From Leptodontidium sp. MPI-SDFR-AT-0119 (Eukaryota > Ascomycota > Leotiomycetes > Helotiales > Leptodontidiaceae): a DNA stretch of 64,000 bases. The notes beneath the pieces were generated by a model that was not told the DNA's origin, searched no databases, and worked only from the letters and a program-made list of their open reading frames with translations. Each line of letters opens with the position of its first letter. Positions within the stretch are counted from its first letter, which is position 1. The DNA lies in the NCBI GenBank assembly GCA_020726505.1, contig JAHLEZ010000003.1, forward strand, positions 3,720,001-3,784,000. Reading direction: 5' to 3'. Of this stretch, positions 8,769 through 20,574 are shown piece by piece. Made by a program: the position numbers and the translations under genes.

Positions 8769-11275
8769 ATGCCCAAATACAAGACCCCCGCCTATATGAG
8801 CCAGGAAGCTAGGATTCAGGCTGCTTTGGCGGCATATGAGAACCCCGAGGATACCGATATTACTAGTCTACGTATCGCCGCTAGTGTTTTCCGTGGAGTT
8901 AGTTACTTTACGTTAAATAGTCGTTATAAAAAAAGCGATATTTCAAAGACGTTAGCTGAGAATAAGGGTTATAACAAGAAGTTGAATGAGGCTTAAGAGG
9001 CGTCTCTAATATAGTATATTAATACTGCCATTGAGAGAGGCTTTCCTATAAGATATGATATAATTATTACTGCCGCAACTATAATATTAAGTCTCTCTAT
9101 AGAAATCTTCCAGCGAATTGGACAGAATTAGGCTAAAAGATAGGTAAACAGAATGAACATTACTGGCCGATATTATGCTTTACGAACTACTCTAATAAAC
9201 CAAAAGCGTAAAGATTGTATAACGATTAAAGAGATTACTAGTTACTTTGAGAAGTTAGCTGCGGTAATAGCCAAATACTTAATACATTAGAAAAATATCT
9301 TTAATATAGACGAAATTGGCTTTAAGGTCGGGTGCATTAGTAGTACAACGGTTATTACGCACAAGAACATTCGGAAGGTACGTTTTACTACTAAAAAACC
9401 ACTTATCCTAATGACTAAGTGCGTATTAACTGTTTTTAGGTTTTCACCCGTGATCTTGTCGACCGCGAGTCTATGTCAATTATTAAGTGTATCTCTACTA
9501 CTGGCTACGCTATTGATTGTTATATTATTATGCCGGGGGCTATCTACCTTGAGAAGATGTTTAATAACAACTTACCTCTAAGTACAAAGATCTCTTGTAG
9601 TGAAAAAGGATACTCAAGTGACGAGCTCGTATTAGAGTGGCTTTAATACTTTGATTAATAAACTAAAGGTCGCTAACAAGGCCCTTGGCGTCTCTTAATA
9701 TTTGATGGCCATAGTAGCTATATAACCTACGAGTTTATCTCTAGGTGTAAGCAACTAAAGATTATACCTTTCTGTTTAATTGCTCACTTAACATATGCCA
9801 CACAACTACTTGACGTTGCTTGTTTCTAGTCTGAAAAGTATTAGCATGGCCGAGCAATTGAAGATAGAATTAGAGACGGTTACAACTCCTTCACTAAATA
9901 TACCTTTCTTCAATGCCTTAATTAAATCAGAGCCAAAACCTTCAAGAAAGAGACGATTTAGTCAGCCTTTAGGCGTACCGGCATATAGCTATTAAACCCA
10001 AATATCATCATTAAAGCTTTTAAGCTTACCCAGGATACCCAAATAGGCTATAAAGATATAGGCGAACGAGTGTATAACTATACCCCGAGTGATCTATTTA
10101 CGGCAATTAATGTTCCTGCATCTAACGAGTATATACCACGCTAGATACTAATTAATAACGACTTCTGGGAGGCCGAGACTACGTTAAACGAAGAATACGA
10201 CTATATTCCGTGGATTCAAAATGATAGAGCTTTCGACGATGAGCCAGAGGACGGAATTGAGCTCCCACAGCTCCCACGTGACGGAGATATTAATATTGCA
10301 ACAAATTTGATAGCTCTATTAGCAAGCTCTCATATTGAAGAATTACTAGAAGTGGCGGCGACTCTAGAGTAACCTTTGTAACCTAGAGGTCTAGAAAATT
10401 ACGGGGATTATGAGCTTAAAAGTACAGCGGAAGATCCCCGTTGGTATAAAAAGACGCCATTTTTTGGTACCTTATATGAAGTTAAAGGAATCAACGCACA
10501 CGCCGAATTTCTTAACGCCTACGAAAATATATTATCGTCACTATTAAGGCGTCTCTCTAATAAGAAGTTCCGTAAAGGTAGTATAGTCAATACTATTATG
10601 GCCGACGCCACACGCTAAGAGCTCACTTTTACTATTCTAAATAATACCTGGGGCAGTAATTCTCTTGTACTAAATAACAAAGATAGTTCTAAGAGAGTAA
10701 AACCTCGCGGTAGGGGCCGTGTAATCTCCTCTAGGGAAGAGTTGCGAATCATCGGCGAAAGGAATAATACTGCCTAGGAGTCCAAACTTGCGAAGCTTCA
10801 AAGAGAGGCGAATATTACTAAAAATATATTAAAGTTAGAAGAGGAGAGAGTTACTAAAGCTTTAGCTCGACAGCAAAAGAGAGAGGAGAAAGAAACTGCA
10901 AAGGTTTAAAAAGAACGGAAAAGGCACGCATCCGGGAAGAGAAAGCTCAGGCTAAAATACAACATAAACTCGACAAAGCTATGAAGTTATAGGCGTTGAT
11001 TAGTACTAGAAAGAAGCTTAAGGATCGGAAATCGACTACAATTACAAAGAAAGAGGCCATATAATAAGAGCCTGTAGTTATAACCGCATCCCAAAGACTA
11101 ATTCGCGCCAAAAGACTAACAAAAAAAGCGATTGACATATTTAGCGACGACGAGTAGGAAAATGGCAGTGATATTAAGAGCCTTTTAAAGTCAGATTTGT
11201 CCGCTAATTCCGATTCTGACGTCAATTTGAGTGATAATAGTAGTGGTGGGCCTGTAGATTACGATGATTACAATT
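8769..11275 (+). pseudogene. pogo/Fot1-type transposase pseudogene
   Basis: Translation from the ATG at 8769 gives a psq-type DNA-binding start (MSQEARIQAALAAYE, then TSLRIAASVFRGVSYFTLN) followed by a Tc5/CENPB-like block. The first catalytic Asp lies in KNIFNIDEIGFKVG (codon frame at 9291). A spliceable intron GTACGT...TTTTTAG at about 9379-9440 joins to VFTRDLVDRESMSIIK. The second catalytic Asp lies in RLLIFDGHSSYITYEF near 9695, followed by QLLDVACF, the pogo QPLDVGVF-like box. A charged C-terminal part follows to about 11275. In-frame stops are numerous. Those I checked (near 8997, 9127, 9286 and 9647-9675) are TAA or TAG at positions where Gln (CAA/CAG) fits the family, which is a RIP-like pattern. 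Confidence 0.85.
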
Positions 11276-11683
11276 GAGGGGTATTTGAGTTAGTGTTAGA
11301 AGGATTAGATATTAAATTACATAAGCGAGGATACCCGAAACCTATATTTTTGACGAAACCACTTCTTTTCTACTACTAAACGTTATATGATAGTTATATA
11401 AATCTCGGAATCGATTAGAATAGGTCTAATTAGTATATCCCGTGGATCTTTTTTATTAAAATCCATAAAGGGGCTAAGAAGTTAGACGTAAAAGTTGATA
11501 TTTTCCGTGTTTTTTACCCCGCGAGACCTTAAATTTTCGCTTAGTCCATTTAATTACAACATACTACGTGAATCAAATGACGTCATCTAAAGTGTAATTA
11601 ATACAAGATTTTATTCCGGATTTAATAGTCCAACTTTTGAGTCGATCGTATTAGTAATAAAAAAGTTATTCCTTGATTAAGTC

Positions 11684-11777
11684 GTCGTGTCGAAGTTGCT
11701 GGTATGTCGAAGTTAGTGGTACCGACCTGCTGGCGCAGGTCGGAAAAAAACACAAAAAAAATCAGGAAACCGACGAG
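11684..11777 (-). repeat. Right terminal inverted repeat (94 bp)
   Basis: Reverse complement of 8267-8360 with one mismatch. It carries the same hairpin and duplicated 11-mer and ends at CCGACGAG, followed by the TA target duplicate at 11778-11779. Confidence 0.95.
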
Positions 11778-12164
11778 TAGCGGCCAAACTTGTGTTCATC
11801 GTGCCGTTAATGAATCGGAGAATTGCGAGACTGTGATTGCCGGGATTGACTATGCTGATGTTAACTACCTGTTATCGCCTCGGTAGCTCTTTAGCCTCAC
11901 GATAAAACCTCAAAAATCAAGACAAAGTGGGGCTTCGTAAAAGTTGTTGTTTTGATCTCAAGGACCTTTCGCTAAAGCCGGAAAAATAAATTTCCGACAC
12001 GTTATAAATATGGCTGGGGACCCGCCTCGCTCGCACCAGTGGGGTAATTAGCCCCACAGAGCAAGGACTCCGAAAACCGAAAATATCACTAGCCCGGCAT
12101 TTCATTAATTCTTTCAAGTAACAAGATAAGAAATCCGCAACCAATCAATGTGCTAACTCAGCAA
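11778..12164. other. Intergenic between transposon and tRNA gene
   Basis: No coding frame. It contains a small imperfect palindrome GTGGGG-TAATTAG-CCCCAC near 12038-12056. No recognised promoter element beyond the internal promoter of the tRNA downstream. Confidence 0.45.
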
Positions 12165-12248
12165 TCTTTGATGGTCTAACGGTCATGATTTCCGCTTGTC
12201 ATTCCAGACAAGTCGCGGGAGATCGGGGTTCGACTCCCCGTCAGAGAG
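12165..12248 (+). tRNA. tRNA-Asp(GTC) with a 12-nt intron
   Basis: The acceptor stem TCTTTGA (12165-12171) pairs with TCAGAGA (12241-12247), with G73 at 12248 as expected for Asp. Box A TGGTCTAACGG is at 12172-12182. The anticodon stem TCCGC pairs with GCGGG. Anticodon GTC is at 12198-12200. The T arm is CGGGG-TTCGACT-CCCCG, and box B GGTTCGACTCC at 12227-12237 matches the consensus. The anticodon loop closes only if 12 nt (about 12202-12213) are removed after position 37, the canonical eukaryotic tRNA intron site. The mature tRNA is 72 nt before CCA. T-runs that could end Pol III transcription lie at 12298-12303 and 12308-12314. It decodes GAC/GAU in cytosolic translation. Confidence 0.93.
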
Positions 12249-15200
12249 CTTCTCTTGAGTTCATGTCCTCCGAACACAGTTCGGATACACATCAACATTT
12301 TTTGGTCTTTTTTTGCTGACTTTACCAGTGTAGCTGAGGAAGCGGTGCCTGCTGGCAAAAAGCAATGATATTTTTGGGCTCGCTTTTTTTTTCTACATCC
12401 CTCCCCTCCTTCCCGTGTGCCGAAATGTGGGACTGGAGCGAGCCCTTAGCGAGTTTTGGCAGCCGTGGGAAAAGGTTCCTACATGAGATCAAAGGGCAGC
12501 AGTACCAGATACCTTTGCTATTGAATGGGTTTCCGTGTGTTACACTGGCTCGAGCTCACGTCAAATTCTCCTGGTGTTCGCGCCTTCGCCTGTTTGGGCA
12601 TCAAAATCCAATACAGATGCGGGACGGCCTAGATTTGTGTCTGGCGAAGCGGGGAGCTATTAAACAATATTATTTAGAAATTAAACTAAGGCTCACCCCT
12701 ACTTGAAAGAATTTTCTTCATATTTTTTCTCTTTTTATGAAATAGGTATCTTAAGACTCGTAAACGGATTTAGTACCTTCAAATAGGTTCTAATCCATAG
12801 ATGCGGTAGATGTCACAAAGAGAGCGAATATTAGACTTAGCTTCGCCGGAGACGAGTTTCGCGCACCTCGTTCAAAGTACTGTCATGTTACAATGATGCC
12901 AATGAGGCTCTCGTTCCTTCGTCAAGTTGTGTATGAAGGTGTGAAACCGATCCGGCACGAGTTCATCCCGAACAAGACACGAATATAGTATATCTCAACT
13001 TGTTGTCATGTCGCGGCAAAAGACGGCCTTTGAAGATGCAATTATATGAGTTTATATTCTAGCAACCTATAGAAGATTCAAGATTGCATCGCATTCCGGG
13101 TAGTAGTTAGTCTATGTAACGAGACCTGTCATATCTGCGGAACTTCAAAATACGATTCAGAAAAACACATCCGAGATTGCCGAGACCTTTTTTGTATTGT
13201 CCGAGTGTAGCTAGTCGCGGCTTTGGAAAAAGAAAGTACGTTGATACCTTGATGGATCCTGATATCAAGAGGGTTGTTACGGCGCTTGTATAGCCGCCTT
13301 CCCGCAACGATCAGTGTCGCTCAAGCTGAGGCTCGTATCTTGAGATAGATGTTACAAGAATGGGGAATACAAAGTGCGGAATTGTTTCCTATTGGAAGAG
13401 ATATGATCATATATTGACTGTGGCTCAGAGGGAAGCCCACCCCACCTAGAGAATACTCACTCAATGTGATAGAAGTACAACTACATGTTAATTATCTGGA
13501 GCTTGTTATCCTATCCTCGCTTAATTAGGTGGCTAGTGCTGCGGCTCCCAGCCGATCTGGAGGCTGTTAAACATCAGCAAAGACATCGGCTTTGCTAGAT
13601 AATACTAGAAATTTTGAACATGGGATATTGAATCGCCGTCGTTTGGTTGGAGGTGCAGGTAGAACCTGGTTGTCGAGGTCGTACAAAACGGGCTGTGAGA
13701 GACTTATCGCTAGTGTGATACGTACTCCTCCATATCGCCCTTCTAAGCCGATGCACGCTGCTAAACAGTCGCCGCTAGGTAGTGAGAATAGAACGTCAAT
13801 CATGGTGTCAAAGATATCAATCTTCGAGCTCGCCTTATTCTAGAGAAGCCTGAGACAGAGATAGATCTGAGGCATAGGGCGACCGGCCGCAGCATCGACT
13901 CCGCCCTCTTCCCAAACCCATCCCATATCCGGGGCTTTCTACGAATGTGCTCAAGTCGCTCTGAGCAATCAAAGTCTGCTGATACCATGCGGTGATATCT
14001 GTGCACAAAGTTCACGTCCTGTCCTTTTGAATGGTTGGCGGCTGTCATCTCCATGTTCCGTGATTGGATCATGACATTGTAACACAGATTCGGAACCTCC
14101 ACGGTGCGGCACCGGGATGTCTTCCGGTCTTCCGTGATGGGTACCGACCATCATATCTTTCAAAACCCATCTATTTAGACGCCTAGTTTATTCTGGGGCC
14201 CCACACGGATTTGTTCTATCGGACCTACTGCTAGCCTACGTGTCGCCCTCTCATGGTGCGGGTCGGCCCCTGTCAATGGACTGACTATATAGGAAAAGGG
14301 CCGCAAACAACGAAAACCCCCCTTGATAAGGCTATAAGGCTGACCCTAGCACACTATCCTTCTTGCGGCATATAATACCCCCCCAAAAAATTTGAAGCAT
14401 CGTCAAGGGCTCCACTTCTGGCACCTGGCAAATCTAAGTCAATGCAAGTCAGTCAATTTTGCTGCGTGCGGCCTCGAATATGAGAAGTGCGGGGTGCTCA
14501 ACGCCCTCCAATTGCCCTCTTCCTACCTTACATCCCTTATCATCACCAACTGCAACAGCCACACAAACAACGCGCGCACTGACTGACACCTTGGAAATTC
14601 CCCTGGTCTGTCCTTGTGGTTGTGTACAGAGCCGAGCCGTTTGCGAGTTGGAGAGATTACAGTCATTTGATGGACAGACGCCGTGCTACTAAACCAGGGC
14701 TCGGTATGGCGAATTGACCTATGGGATATCTCCCAAAGCTGACCTTCGAGGTCACGTTCCCTCGAGGAGGGTATGATTGATGGGAATTCCAAATGGACAA
14801 CACACCGCCCCTTCCTACGATAGCGTCATATTAGACGCCCATAAGGGAGTCGCTCGTCGCCCTGTTGGCATCGTGCGTTGCTGGTGCGGCTATAAGATGT
14901 TGAGGTTCGGCCCCTTTCTTCCATATCCTGACATTTTTCTGCAACTTGCAATCCTCCAAAATCCATTCGACTCGGCACTCGGCGACTCTTCACGCAATCC
15001 TCCAAATAACTCCTGTCGATTAGCAAGTTGCACTTGACAAGACTCCACCCAGTTCACCCAAAAACAGCCGGAACAGTTTCCTTGGCGGATTGCTACTCCA
15101 ACTTATCATCAACTCTCAAGCCCTTTCTCAGCACACTTCAACACCCGAGCTTAGCCTCTATCCTCTACCAGTACTGGGAATCCCTCATTCACAGGCTGTC

Positions 15201-15519
15201 TCTCAGTAGAGACAATCAAGTAACTATGCCTTCAAATTTGCTGCCTCTGTTCCGTTGGTGTTGGCGGCGTTAACCCGTGCTGGTGATTAGAGGTCCCAAG
15301 CAACAACACCTCTCAATCTCTCCCTCCCTCGCCTGTCTCAACTGGCAATCCCATCCATAGTTCATTGAGCATCCAATCGCCTACGGGGCGTTGGGAAACA
15401 GCTTTCTACCCCCTTCAGAGTCTACGTCTGTCACTCATCCGATACCCTCTTCTCCTCACAATCTCTCACCCATCACAACTCCCACACACACCAACCCATA
15501 TCATAAAAGCATCACCATC
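12249..15519. other. 3.3-kb gene-poor stretch
   Basis: No frame on either strand resembles a known family. A 9-bp inverted repeat GGGCTCGCT (12376-12384) / AGCGAGCCC (12437-12445) encloses 52 bp. Minus-strand frames between 13567 and 14163 have protein-like composition but many interruptions and are unassigned. The last ~700 bp are C/T-rich and probably form the promoter and 5' leader of the small gene starting at 15520. Confidence 0.45.
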
Positions 15520-15789
15520 ATGACACACACTGGATCATCCTCCACCAAAGCCCACAGCGGCTCACAGAAAGGCTCTTCATCCAGCACATCATCAACCTCC
15601 CACAAGCACAAACATATCTCTTCCTTCTCCTCTACCAAGAAGAAGTCAAGCGAGGACAGGGTGGAGAGATTCGTGCAAGATGAGAGGGACCATCGTTCCT
15701 TGGCTGTTGAAGAGTTCGATGCCCACCAGGAAGCGGCAAAGCAGAGCCACGTGGAGAAGTTGAAGGATGTCGTTAAGAAGGAGTACTGA
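15520..15789 (+). CDS. Small Ser/Lys-rich hydrophilic protein
   Basis: Single-exon frame of 89 residues from the ATG at 15520, which follows a CACCATC context. The same frame stays open upstream but without good composition, so I prefer this start. Residues 1-45 are a low-complexity Ser/Thr/Gly/His/Lys region with repeated SSST and HKHKH strings. Residues 46-89 form a charged, probably alpha-helical segment (EDRVERFVQDERDHRSLAVE, then EKLKDVVKKEY). No signal peptide or membrane helix. The C/A-rich leader immediately upstream is typical of expressed fungal genes. I do not recognise the family. Confidence 0.6.
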   Translation: MTHTGSSSTKAHSGSQKGSSSSTSSTSHKHKHISSFSSTKKKSSEDRVERFVQDERDHRSLAVEEFDAHQEAAKQSHVEKLKDVVKKEY

Positions 15790-16424
15790 CCCTACGTGTG
15801 GGTGGGTGGTTTGAAGCGAAGTTATGGAGTTTCTCACGATGGGTCATGAGGAGTGGGGTGCAAGGCGAAAGGTACTGGGTATTTGTGCTTGACGAGTAGG
15901 GGTGTCAAAGGAGCAGCTGGCATGTTTTGTCTTTGCGTTATTGTGTTTTGCGATTTGTGTGCCAGTATTGCTTTTGTCTTGATTTCGAGTTACTGGATTA
16001 TTAGCACGGTGTGTGAGCGCAGGAGCTGGGGAGGGCTGTAAGACTACATACCTAGCGTACCGTAAAAGATGATGCGAAAAATCACTACGTTCAAATTTCC
16101 TCCGAGTACCGAATGTGCGACCATAAATTGAATGGGCCACAGAAGACTGCCAGGGGAGATATCGATGTAGTAGTATGCATACAAACAAGTATTGTACAAT
16201 ACTATACATTCCGATCTAATTCTATATGTTGTATCAACTTTTGACAATCCTGAAAGAGAGGGGAATGTATGGATGAAGAAACGCTCAAAATGCTTCCCCC
16301 TCGACGCCTTCTATATGCAACGATCGTACAGATATCTTACATGCTTACAGACAACCCCTAGCCGGACAAAAATGTGTCTTTTCGCGGTGTCAAAATCGCG
16401 GTGACCTTGGCGGAATCTCTGCGA
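15790..16424. other. Convergent 3' intergenic region
   Basis: Lies between the 3' ends of the small plus-strand gene and the minus-strand MSD1. It probably holds both 3' UTRs and polyadenylation regions. No coding signal supported. Confidence 0.5.
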
Positions 16425-19032
16425 TCAATGTTTGGAAAACAAGATGTCAACGGCTGTATCTCCTTCAAAATGTTCTTTTGCAGTTGGTTGCTTTTCAACG
16501 AGGGTCTCAACTGTGGTCGTATCTTCTGCGACGACCTCATGGACAATCGCGTCGTCAGCATTCGGCTCGTCAACGTTATTCTCATCAATAGCCGCTGATT
16601 CTTCAATGATAGCACATTCAAGAAGGGCCTCGCGTGCAGCTGCATCCAACACAACATTCGGGCTAGCGTCCCTCGAAACATCATCTGCGAGCGCCAAATG
16701 ATATCTGGCCAACTCCACATCCGTGATCTTCGAAGGACTTTTGACCATCATGTCCTCGCCCTTCGAGCTTTTCGGGAATGCGATTACATCTTTGACGGAC
16801 TCACGACCAGTGAGTACAGCGATAAAGCGGTCAAAACCAAGTGCGAACCCGGCGTGGGGTGGACAGCCTGATTCGAGGGCACTGAACAGGTGCGAGAAGT
16901 CGTTCATGCGCTCTGGACTCATCTAGGGCTTTGAGTTAGAAAAGAAAGTATTCAACAGTTGGGACGGTGTACCTTCAAGATGTCTCTCATTATGAATCTC
17001 TGCATCTCAGCGTTGTGTATACGGCGACTTCCTCCCCCAAGCTCCACGCCGTTGACGACGAGGTCGTAGTGATCGGCTTTGGCTTTTAAGGGGTCAGTCA
17101 AGAGCAGGTCGACATCCTCGGCGGAGTGGGGAGCGGTAAAAGGATGGTGAGTAGCTGAAAATCCCGCAGTTCCGCCCTGCCCAGGATCGGAATCATTGTC
17201 AGGAGTGAACATTGGGAAGTCCACGACCCAGAGGTAGCGAAGGGAAGGATCTGGCTCGATGAGCTTTTCTGCTATGGCGGCTTTGTAAATTGCTATGCGG
17301 AGTCTGCCTAGGGCAGTCGAGCCCCCAGACAATGGAAGGTTCTCACGCGCTTGAATAATGAGCAGGTCACCATCTTCAAATTTTTTGTGGCTCTCGAACG
17401 TTGTCCCATCTTCGTATGGGAGTTTGGACTGATTTTCCCAGATTGCCTTCACATTCTCTGCACCTTCAAATCCGAATATCTGGAGACCCTCGATTGGGTG
17501 CGTGGAGTCAAATACGCAGATCCCAGGTGCGCCGTCGGCGTTGGATCTGAATGGTTCGGCTTCCGGGGAGTCCATAAATTTTCGAATGAACTTTTGCACT
17601 TCCTTGGGAGGAGCATTAAGTCGAAATTTGAACGCCTCGATCATCGGATCTGAATTCGAGGTGAGCATATCACGGAGTTGGGCAGGAACAACGGGGCCGA
17701 TGTCATGGATCTAGAGGGTCAGCCGTTGCTACGGGGAGAGGAAGCATCGCTACTAACTAGGCCACTGATTCGAAGATCAGGCTTGTCAGAGCCATGCTTT
17801 GACATGGCGTGGTGATATGGCATCTGAAAGAATGCATCGTCCAGCGGAATGCTGCCAACAGATACTGAGTTTAGACATTTCTGGTCGCAGAAACGATGTA
17901 TTTTCTTTATGAGGCGCTCGACAGCGTTCATGACCATACGTCCCGTGGCAAAAGACATTTCCATATCTACCTGCAAGGATTTAGCTTTGAATGGGTTAAC
18001 AGATCACTGTGTGCATAGAGTTTGAGTACCTGCGTGAACTCGGGCTGCCTATCGGCCCGTAGATCCTCGTCCCGAAAGCATCTTGCAAACTGAAAGTAAT
18101 TCTTAATTCCAGACGCCATCAGAATTTGCTTGTATTGCTGAGGGCTTTGAGGAAGGGCGTATGCATACCCTCCCTTTCTCGTTGGAACAAGAAATTCTCG
18201 AGCGCCTTCAGGGGTTGACTTGAACAGGATAGGCGTCTCGACCTCTGTGAATCTATCCGAAAGCTGGGATCTGATAAAGGCTGCTATTGATGCTCGAAAT
18301 TGTAACCGTTGTCTCAGGTCCGTATCAAAGCGCATTTGGAGATGCCTACTTGAGGGCGAGTACATGTGTTCGGGGCTAAGATGGGGATCGGCGACGGTAT
18401 TCAGACAGTATATTGAGGTAGTTATCAATTCGACCTCGTCAAGCCGAGGGCGATCTGGAGATGGCGAAGCCCCATCTTTGTTCTTATTTTTGACATGCTT
18501 GATACCCAAAGTTCCAGTGACACTGACGGGACTGTTAAGACGTATTCTTTTCAACTGAGCGCACAGCTCCGGATCGCGACAAATTATCTGTAATGTTGTG
18601 TCGTTGGGTAACTGCATAGGCCCCAACACTCGCCCAAAGACCAAAGAGTCTGACAAGGCCGTAACACTTGTCAAATATCCCGTGGCCGTGACTTGGGTCG
18701 ATGGAGTTTTGTCGATGGCGCTTTTTCTCAAGGACCATGAAAAAGTTGGGTAAGGGGCATTGACTAGAATTTGATTAGTCCACACTCCTGCCTAGGACGC
18801 TGGATAGCTTACATGTATCTTTGTATTCTTGCCAGAAACCGGATTCTGCAATGGCCTGTCCCTCTAGCTTCGCTGTCTGTTCTGCCAGTCTTTTCCCGCT
18901 CTCGTGGAAGCTTCGTCGCAGTGATAATGTCGAACCTCCAGGAGCCACGCAGCGACTTCTAGGTATCAGTCGCAGTATTCGAAGGCTTCTAAGCCTCGTG
19001 GCGCGGCCTGCAGGGCATGCTAGCGAATTCAT
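16425..19032 (-). CDS. MSD1: Aspartyl-tRNA synthetase, mitochondrial
   Basis: Five exons: 19032-18813, 18763-18030, 17970-17758, 17710-16973 and 16922-16425. Introns are 47-59 bp, and the total of 2403 nt encodes 800 residues. It charges tRNA-Asp in mitochondria. Exon 1 encodes an Arg/Ser-rich, acid-free start ([19 protein letters not shown]) typical of a matrix-targeting peptide. Next come an OB-fold anticodon-binding domain and the class II core. This includes motif 2 ([19 protein letters not shown], with the exon 2/3 junction right after FTQ and VDMEMSF following), the bacterial-type GAD-like insertion (exon 4, [19 protein letters not shown]), and motif 3 ([13 protein letters not shown] in exon 5). 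The bacterial/mitochondrial AspRS architecture excludes the cytosolic enzyme. The C-terminus carries about 90 extra acidic, Ala/Glu-rich residues after motif 3. Confidence 0.93.
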
Positions 19033-20574
19033 GTCTCCTTCAAATCATGGCGTTATCCCCTACATCCACATATATCATGCGATCGTTGATATTGAGTTGG
19101 AGTTGAAGCTCTCCCAGTGCGGCTTAGCGCATGCGGCAATTTCAGCTGCTAGCGTCATGCCCCAAAAATTCATATCCAATTCTCGCGCGTCGAACTTTCT
19201 CTTTCCTCTTTATCCTTCCAAGTTTTATACATGTAAGCCCCCAACCTCCACTGCACCTCCATGTCTCTTCTATCTGCGAGCAATTGCTGACTTGTGCCCC
19301 TTTACAGATGATGAAAAGCCAGCGTGTTATTATGAGTACGATTCCTCCTCCTCGAGCTTCTCAGACTCTCCCTTCACTGGGCTTCAGCGGTCAGGTTGTG
19401 AGAGGAGATGGGAAGAGTGATATAAGCGTTCGACACACCAATCTTGTTAACTATCAGACGCGATGAAGGCATCTCTGAACCTTGAAGCTTGGAAGGCATC
19501 AATACCGGGGGAGTAATGGGCTGGTCTATTCTATGGCTCTGCGCATGGTTCCTTCGAAGACATACCCCTCTCCTTTTCGATCCCGACTTTCTCTCAGTTG
19601 TCCAACTACATACACATACCCCTTCGCTACTAGATATTTCTTCACTTGCTTCGCTCTCCCCCCCCTTGCACTCGAGGTAGGTAGTAGTGTTGAACATGGT
19701 GGACATCCATGTGTTGCTTCAAACAAGAACTATTATCAGGGGATCACAAGAGACCAAGCGCCCACACACCGGGCTGTGACCTGCATATGTCTCTAGCTAC
19801 TCTCTCTCTGCATGACAGTGTTGGTTCAGCATACAGCTAGGAGGAGGAGGAAGGTCGATACGGAGATATCTTGTTTGGTGTGTGTTGCGGTAGATCATAA
19901 TTGCGGTCTGGGTCGATTGCCCAGCTCGTCCCAAGAATTATTATCCCAATCAAACCACCTCTGTTGTTTCCAGGATGTCTTATTCTGTTTTACCTGGTAT
20001 TTCCTTGCTCCAAATCCCCTTGGCACCCTCTTGAGCCCCTCCGCATTGACCGACCCCGAGAACGAGATTCGCCAATCACGGGCCGGCCATGACGCTGCAA
20101 GCAATTCACAACATCTCCAGCCAGCTCAGCCCGGGCCGTTGCCACCGGACAAAGGACCCAGGCAGACAGATGCGAAATTGAACCGTGAAGTATCGTACAT
20201 AATTTCCTCATCATGCACCGGCCATTTGCGAAGTCACCTGTGGTTGTTGCAGTTGCCAGCAAGCGTTAGTGCCAGGGCTATCGTTGCAAGGTTGACAAGT
20301 CCCGTTGTATCATTTCGAGTAGATTGGATTGATTGCTGGCTCTGGGCTCAGGCCGAGCGACAAAGCTTCCCGAACAACCAGCAACGTCAAAACCCCCAAA
20401 GCAAACATTCCCTCCAACTACAACCCGCAGTGACGATAAAACATACCGGATAAACCACAGAAACCAAACAACCTGCCATCTACTGCATAATTCCCATCTG
20501 CGAAGTACTGGGAGCTGGTCTTTGCTCTCAACAGGTGGCTGTCGCAAGCCCCCTCTTGGGCGCCTTGAGTTGAG
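19033..20574. other. Divergent intergenic region (MSD1 / YAP1801-like)
   Basis: 1.5 kb of promoter and leader sequence between two divergently transcribed genes. Plus-strand frames at 18821-19420 and 19812-20453 have low-complexity, non-conserved composition, and I see no domain. The C/A-rich sequence from about 20350 is likely the 5' leader of the adaptor gene. Confidence 0.5.

Larger units (their letters stand above)
8267..11777 (+). mobile_element. Tc1/mariner-superfamily element, pogo/Fot1-like, RIP-degraded
   Basis: A 3511-bp element bounded by 94-bp terminal inverted repeats that start CTCGTCGGTTTCCTGA. It is flanked on both sides by TA (8265-8266 and 11778-11779), the target duplication expected for Tc1/mariner. 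Inside lies a transposase with a pogo-type N-terminal helix-turn-helix region and a DDE_1 catalytic region, riddled with in-frame stops. The element sits about 195 bp downstream of the secreted-protein fragment and about 390 bp upstream of the tRNA-Asp gene. At 3.5 kb it is longer than the classical ~1.9-kb Fot1; the extra length is a charged, coiled-coil-like C-terminal coding part. It looks complete in structure but immobile on its own. Confidence 0.93.

Noticed and set aside
12165..12248. Intronless tRNA with another anticodon
   Set aside because: Without removing 12 nt the anticodon stem TCCGC cannot pair with GCGGG. The Asp reading with intron satisfies all arms, box A, box B and discriminator G.
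12165..19032. Functional link between tRNA-Asp and the nearby mitochondrial AspRS gene
   Set aside because: The tRNA is nuclear-encoded and cytosolic, while the synthetase is mitochondrial. Proximity is most likely coincidence.
19812..20453. 213-codon plus-strand frame upstream of the adaptor gene
   Set aside because: Low-complexity composition, no domain, and it lies in the presumed leader/promoter.
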